DNA of 7,535 nucleotides from Thermaerobacter marianensis (GTDB lineage Bacteria > Bacillota > Sulfobacillia > DYIH01 > DYIG01), in NCBI GenBank assembly GCA_020723725.1, contig DYIG01000063.1, forward strand, positions 665 to 8,199. The letters run 5' to 3'. Positions within the stretch are counted from its first letter, which is position 1, and each line of letters opens with the position of its first letter. The position numbers and the translations under genes are program-made. Under the pieces are notes generated by a model. It worked only from the letters and a program-made list of their open reading frames with translations, searched no databases and was not told the DNA's origin. This document shows, in pieces, positions 6,284 through 7,535 of this stretch.

Positions 6284-6320
6284 GAGAAAAGGGAGCCGCG
6301 TGAGGTGGCTCCCTTTTCTC
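6284..6320. terminator. Bidirectional intrinsic terminator between convergent genes
   Basis: Perfect 14-bp inverted repeat: GAGAAAAGGGAGCC (6284-6297) and GGCTCCCTTTTCTC (6307-6320) with a 9-nt loop. The arms carry four T on one side and, on the opposite strand, the complementary run, so it can end both the chemoreceptor transcript and the minus-strand operon. It begins 14 nt after the chemoreceptor stop and touches the stop codon (6322-6320) of the small membrane protein gene. Confidence 0.9.
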
Positions 6321-6628
6321 TACTTGTACCTCTTGATATAAAGGATGGCCGAGAAGAGAACGGCCAGGACCGAGGCTATGGCGGCGAGAAGGGCACGATA
6401 GCGCGTGCCTTTCTTGCTGACCAGACCACCAAGTCCGAATAACGCCACGCTTATAGCACTGCTCGTACACCCGCTGCAACTGGCACAGGAACCTTTGCAT
6501 ACCTGCGTCAGGTGGGTGAAGGTCCCAAGACCAGCAGCGCTGGCAACCCCTACGATTCCGGCAGTAACCGTCTGACGGATGCGGTCGATCCCCCTGCCCG
6601 CCCTGCACCAAATCTCCGCGTAGTTCAT
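6320..6628 (-). CDS. Small cysteine-rich membrane protein, unknown function
   Basis: I do not recognise this 102-residue protein. It appears to have three hydrophobic segments (about 20-42, 58-71 and 78-97) and a positively charged C-terminus (YIKRYK). Between the first two lies C44-KGS-C48-AS-C51-SG-C54, a CX3CX2CX2C cluster that could bind an iron-sulfur cluster or another metal; C8 is a fifth cysteine. Its ATG (6628-6626) overlaps the TGA of the NapH-like gene (6627-6625) as ATGA, so the two are translationally coupled, and GGGGGTGG lies just upstream. This suggests a partner in the same membrane electron-transfer unit. The overlapping minus-strand frame 6258-6635 was rejected because it runs through the terminator and the chemoreceptor end. 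Confidence 0.8.
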   Translation of the reverse strand: MNYAEIWCRAGRGIDRIRQTVTAGIVGVASAAGLGTFTHLTQVCKGSCASCSGCTSSAISVALFGLGGLVSKKGTRYRALLAAIASVLAVLFSAILYIKRYK

Positions 6629-7535
6629 GCTCCACCCCCAGCCTGCTTACTCATAACCAGTCTTCCTTCAGAGACCCCCGGGACAACCGTGGGGGCAGAC
6701 GGGACGCTGACTTTACCTGCTCCGTATGACAGAGCCCCATGCGGGCAACCGACCACGCAATCCTTACAGGCTATACAGTTGTGTAGGTTAAAGACCACCC
6801 CGTTACCCCTCGACGCCTGCCACTGGCCTTCCTGAGCAGGTGACACTGTCCGCATGGGGCAGACCTTTACGCAAGTAAGACAGCTCTTACACTTGGAGGC
6901 GTCGTACCGCAGCTTGTAGGTGAAACCCAATTTCATGCCCAGGGAATGAAACAGCCCCTGTATCCCGCCCACAGGGCAGAAGAAATTGCACCAACCGCGC
7001 CCACCCTTCATGAAGAGACCTCCAACCACTAACCAGAGCAGCGTCACGATGAGGTAAGTGGACGTCATGGCCGGGACAAATCCCTCCGTAATCCCCAGAG
7101 CCATGAAGTTAAGTATCCGGAAATTACAGAAGGCACACGCTGCGCTCAAGCCCGATAGCGGCAACAGGACGTACCCCGCCAGGAACCCGTAACGAATCGC
7201 CGCCGCGTTGACCTTCCCCTGGATGTCGATCTTGAACCTGTTCGGGACAAGACGGCTCAGCCACTCGGAGAGCGCCCCTGCCGCGCATACCCAACCGCAA
7301 AAAACCGGTCCCACCAGAAAAGCAACCAACATCAGGGCCAGAACACCCAAAGAGCGCGGCTCCACTGCCGCAACCTGTTGCCAGAAGTCCGGTTTCAGGA
7401 GGTTGGCGACACCCATTCGGAGGTTCAAAGAATCGCAGAGGTTCCCGACAAGGCCCTGCCCTTGCACGCCATAAAAGGCCCTTACAAAGAGCGCGGCCGG
7501 GACATAGAACAACAACAGCCCCAGGGCATAGGAAC
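6625..7535 (-). CDS. NapH-like polyferredoxin membrane protein (5' end cut by window edge)
   Basis: Membrane electron-transfer protein of the NapH/MauN/NosR C-terminal type. 302 residues are visible and the frame is open to the right edge; the true start is outside the window. Numbering from the first full codon (7533), about four hydrophobic segments are seen (1-20, 60-80, 114-134, 154-174). Cysteines in or beside the membrane are C79 and C83 in FCGWVCAAG, C133 and C136 in CAFC, and C182 and C186 in CNFFCPVG. Two ferredoxin-type 4Fe-4S sites follow: C215, C218, C221 and C225-P, then C253, C256, C259 and C263-P, each CX2CX2CX3CP, on the cytoplasmic side in related proteins. The C-terminal 35 residues are low in complexity. 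Relatives pass electrons from the quinone pool or a ferredoxin to periplasmic reductases; the reductase here is unknown because upstream genes are not visible. Coupled by a 4-nt overlap to the small Cys-rich protein. Confidence 0.9.
   Translation of the reverse strand, partial: SYALGLLLFYVPAALFVRAFYGVQGQGLVGNLCDSLNLRMGVANLLKPDFWQQVAAVEPRSLGVLALMLVAFLVGPVFCGWVCAAGALSEWLSRLVPNRFKIDIQGKVNAAAIRYGFLAGYVLLPLSGLSAACAFCNFRILNFMALGITEGFVPAMTSTYLIVTLLWLVVGGLFMKGGRGWCNFFCPVGGIQGLFHSLGMKLGFTYKLRYDASKCKSCLTCVKVCPMRTVSPAQEGQWQASRGNGVVFNLHNCIACKDCVVGCPHGALSYGAGKVSVPSAPTVVPGVSEGRLVMSKQAGGGA

Noticed and set aside
6258..6635. Minus-strand frame of 125 codons near the small membrane protein
   Set aside because: It crosses the terminator and enters the chemoreceptor gene. 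The competing 102-residue frame has membrane segments and an ATGA overlap with its neighbour.

Overview
The window reads as chromosomal DNA of a spore-forming, motile, probably anaerobic Clostridia-type Firmicute, perhaps close to Desulfotomaculum, Pelotomaculum or Moorella. The evidence is an alpha/beta-type small acid-soluble spore protein, purine-rich Shine-Dalgarno (SD) sites, frequent TTG and GTG starts, a methyl-accepting chemotaxis protein with a flagellar-sigma-like -10 element, a corrinoid adenosyltransferase and a NapH-like iron-sulfur membrane protein. Genus placement is inference. No mobile element, CRISPR array, tRNA or rRNA gene was seen.

Layout. (a) 1-1758, minus strand: class II fructose-bisphosphate aldolase (fba) followed 12 nt later by class II fructose-1,6-bisphosphatase (glpX, cut by the left edge). 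These are consecutive gluconeogenic steps in one operon, and both appear to start at TTG. (b) 1759-2050: divergent gap with an A+T-rich part next to fba and a G+C-rich nested inverted repeat flanked by A/T runs, which looks like a terminator or attenuator. (c) 2051-4340, plus strand: a small spore protein, a 488-residue protein of unknown function that resembles an inactivated metallopeptidase, and the corrinoid adenosyltransferase cobO. (d) 4341-4416: short leader with a sigma-D-like -10 and an inverted repeat that buries the ribosome-binding site of the next gene. (e) 4417-6270: a complete transmembrane chemoreceptor. (f) 6284-6320: strong symmetrical terminator between convergent genes. (g) 6320-7535, minus strand: a NapH-like polyferredoxin membrane protein (cut by the right edge), translationally coupled to a small cysteine-rich membrane protein of unknown function.

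The genes belong to several ordinary housekeeping and lifestyle modules (gluconeogenesis, spore protection, cobamide activation, chemotaxis, membrane electron transfer), not to one evident system. I did not find a convincing new multi-gene defence or mobile system. The best leads are the NapH-like/small-Cys-protein pair, the 488-residue pseudo-peptidase candidate, the structured divergent gap and the occluded chemoreceptor ribosome-binding site.
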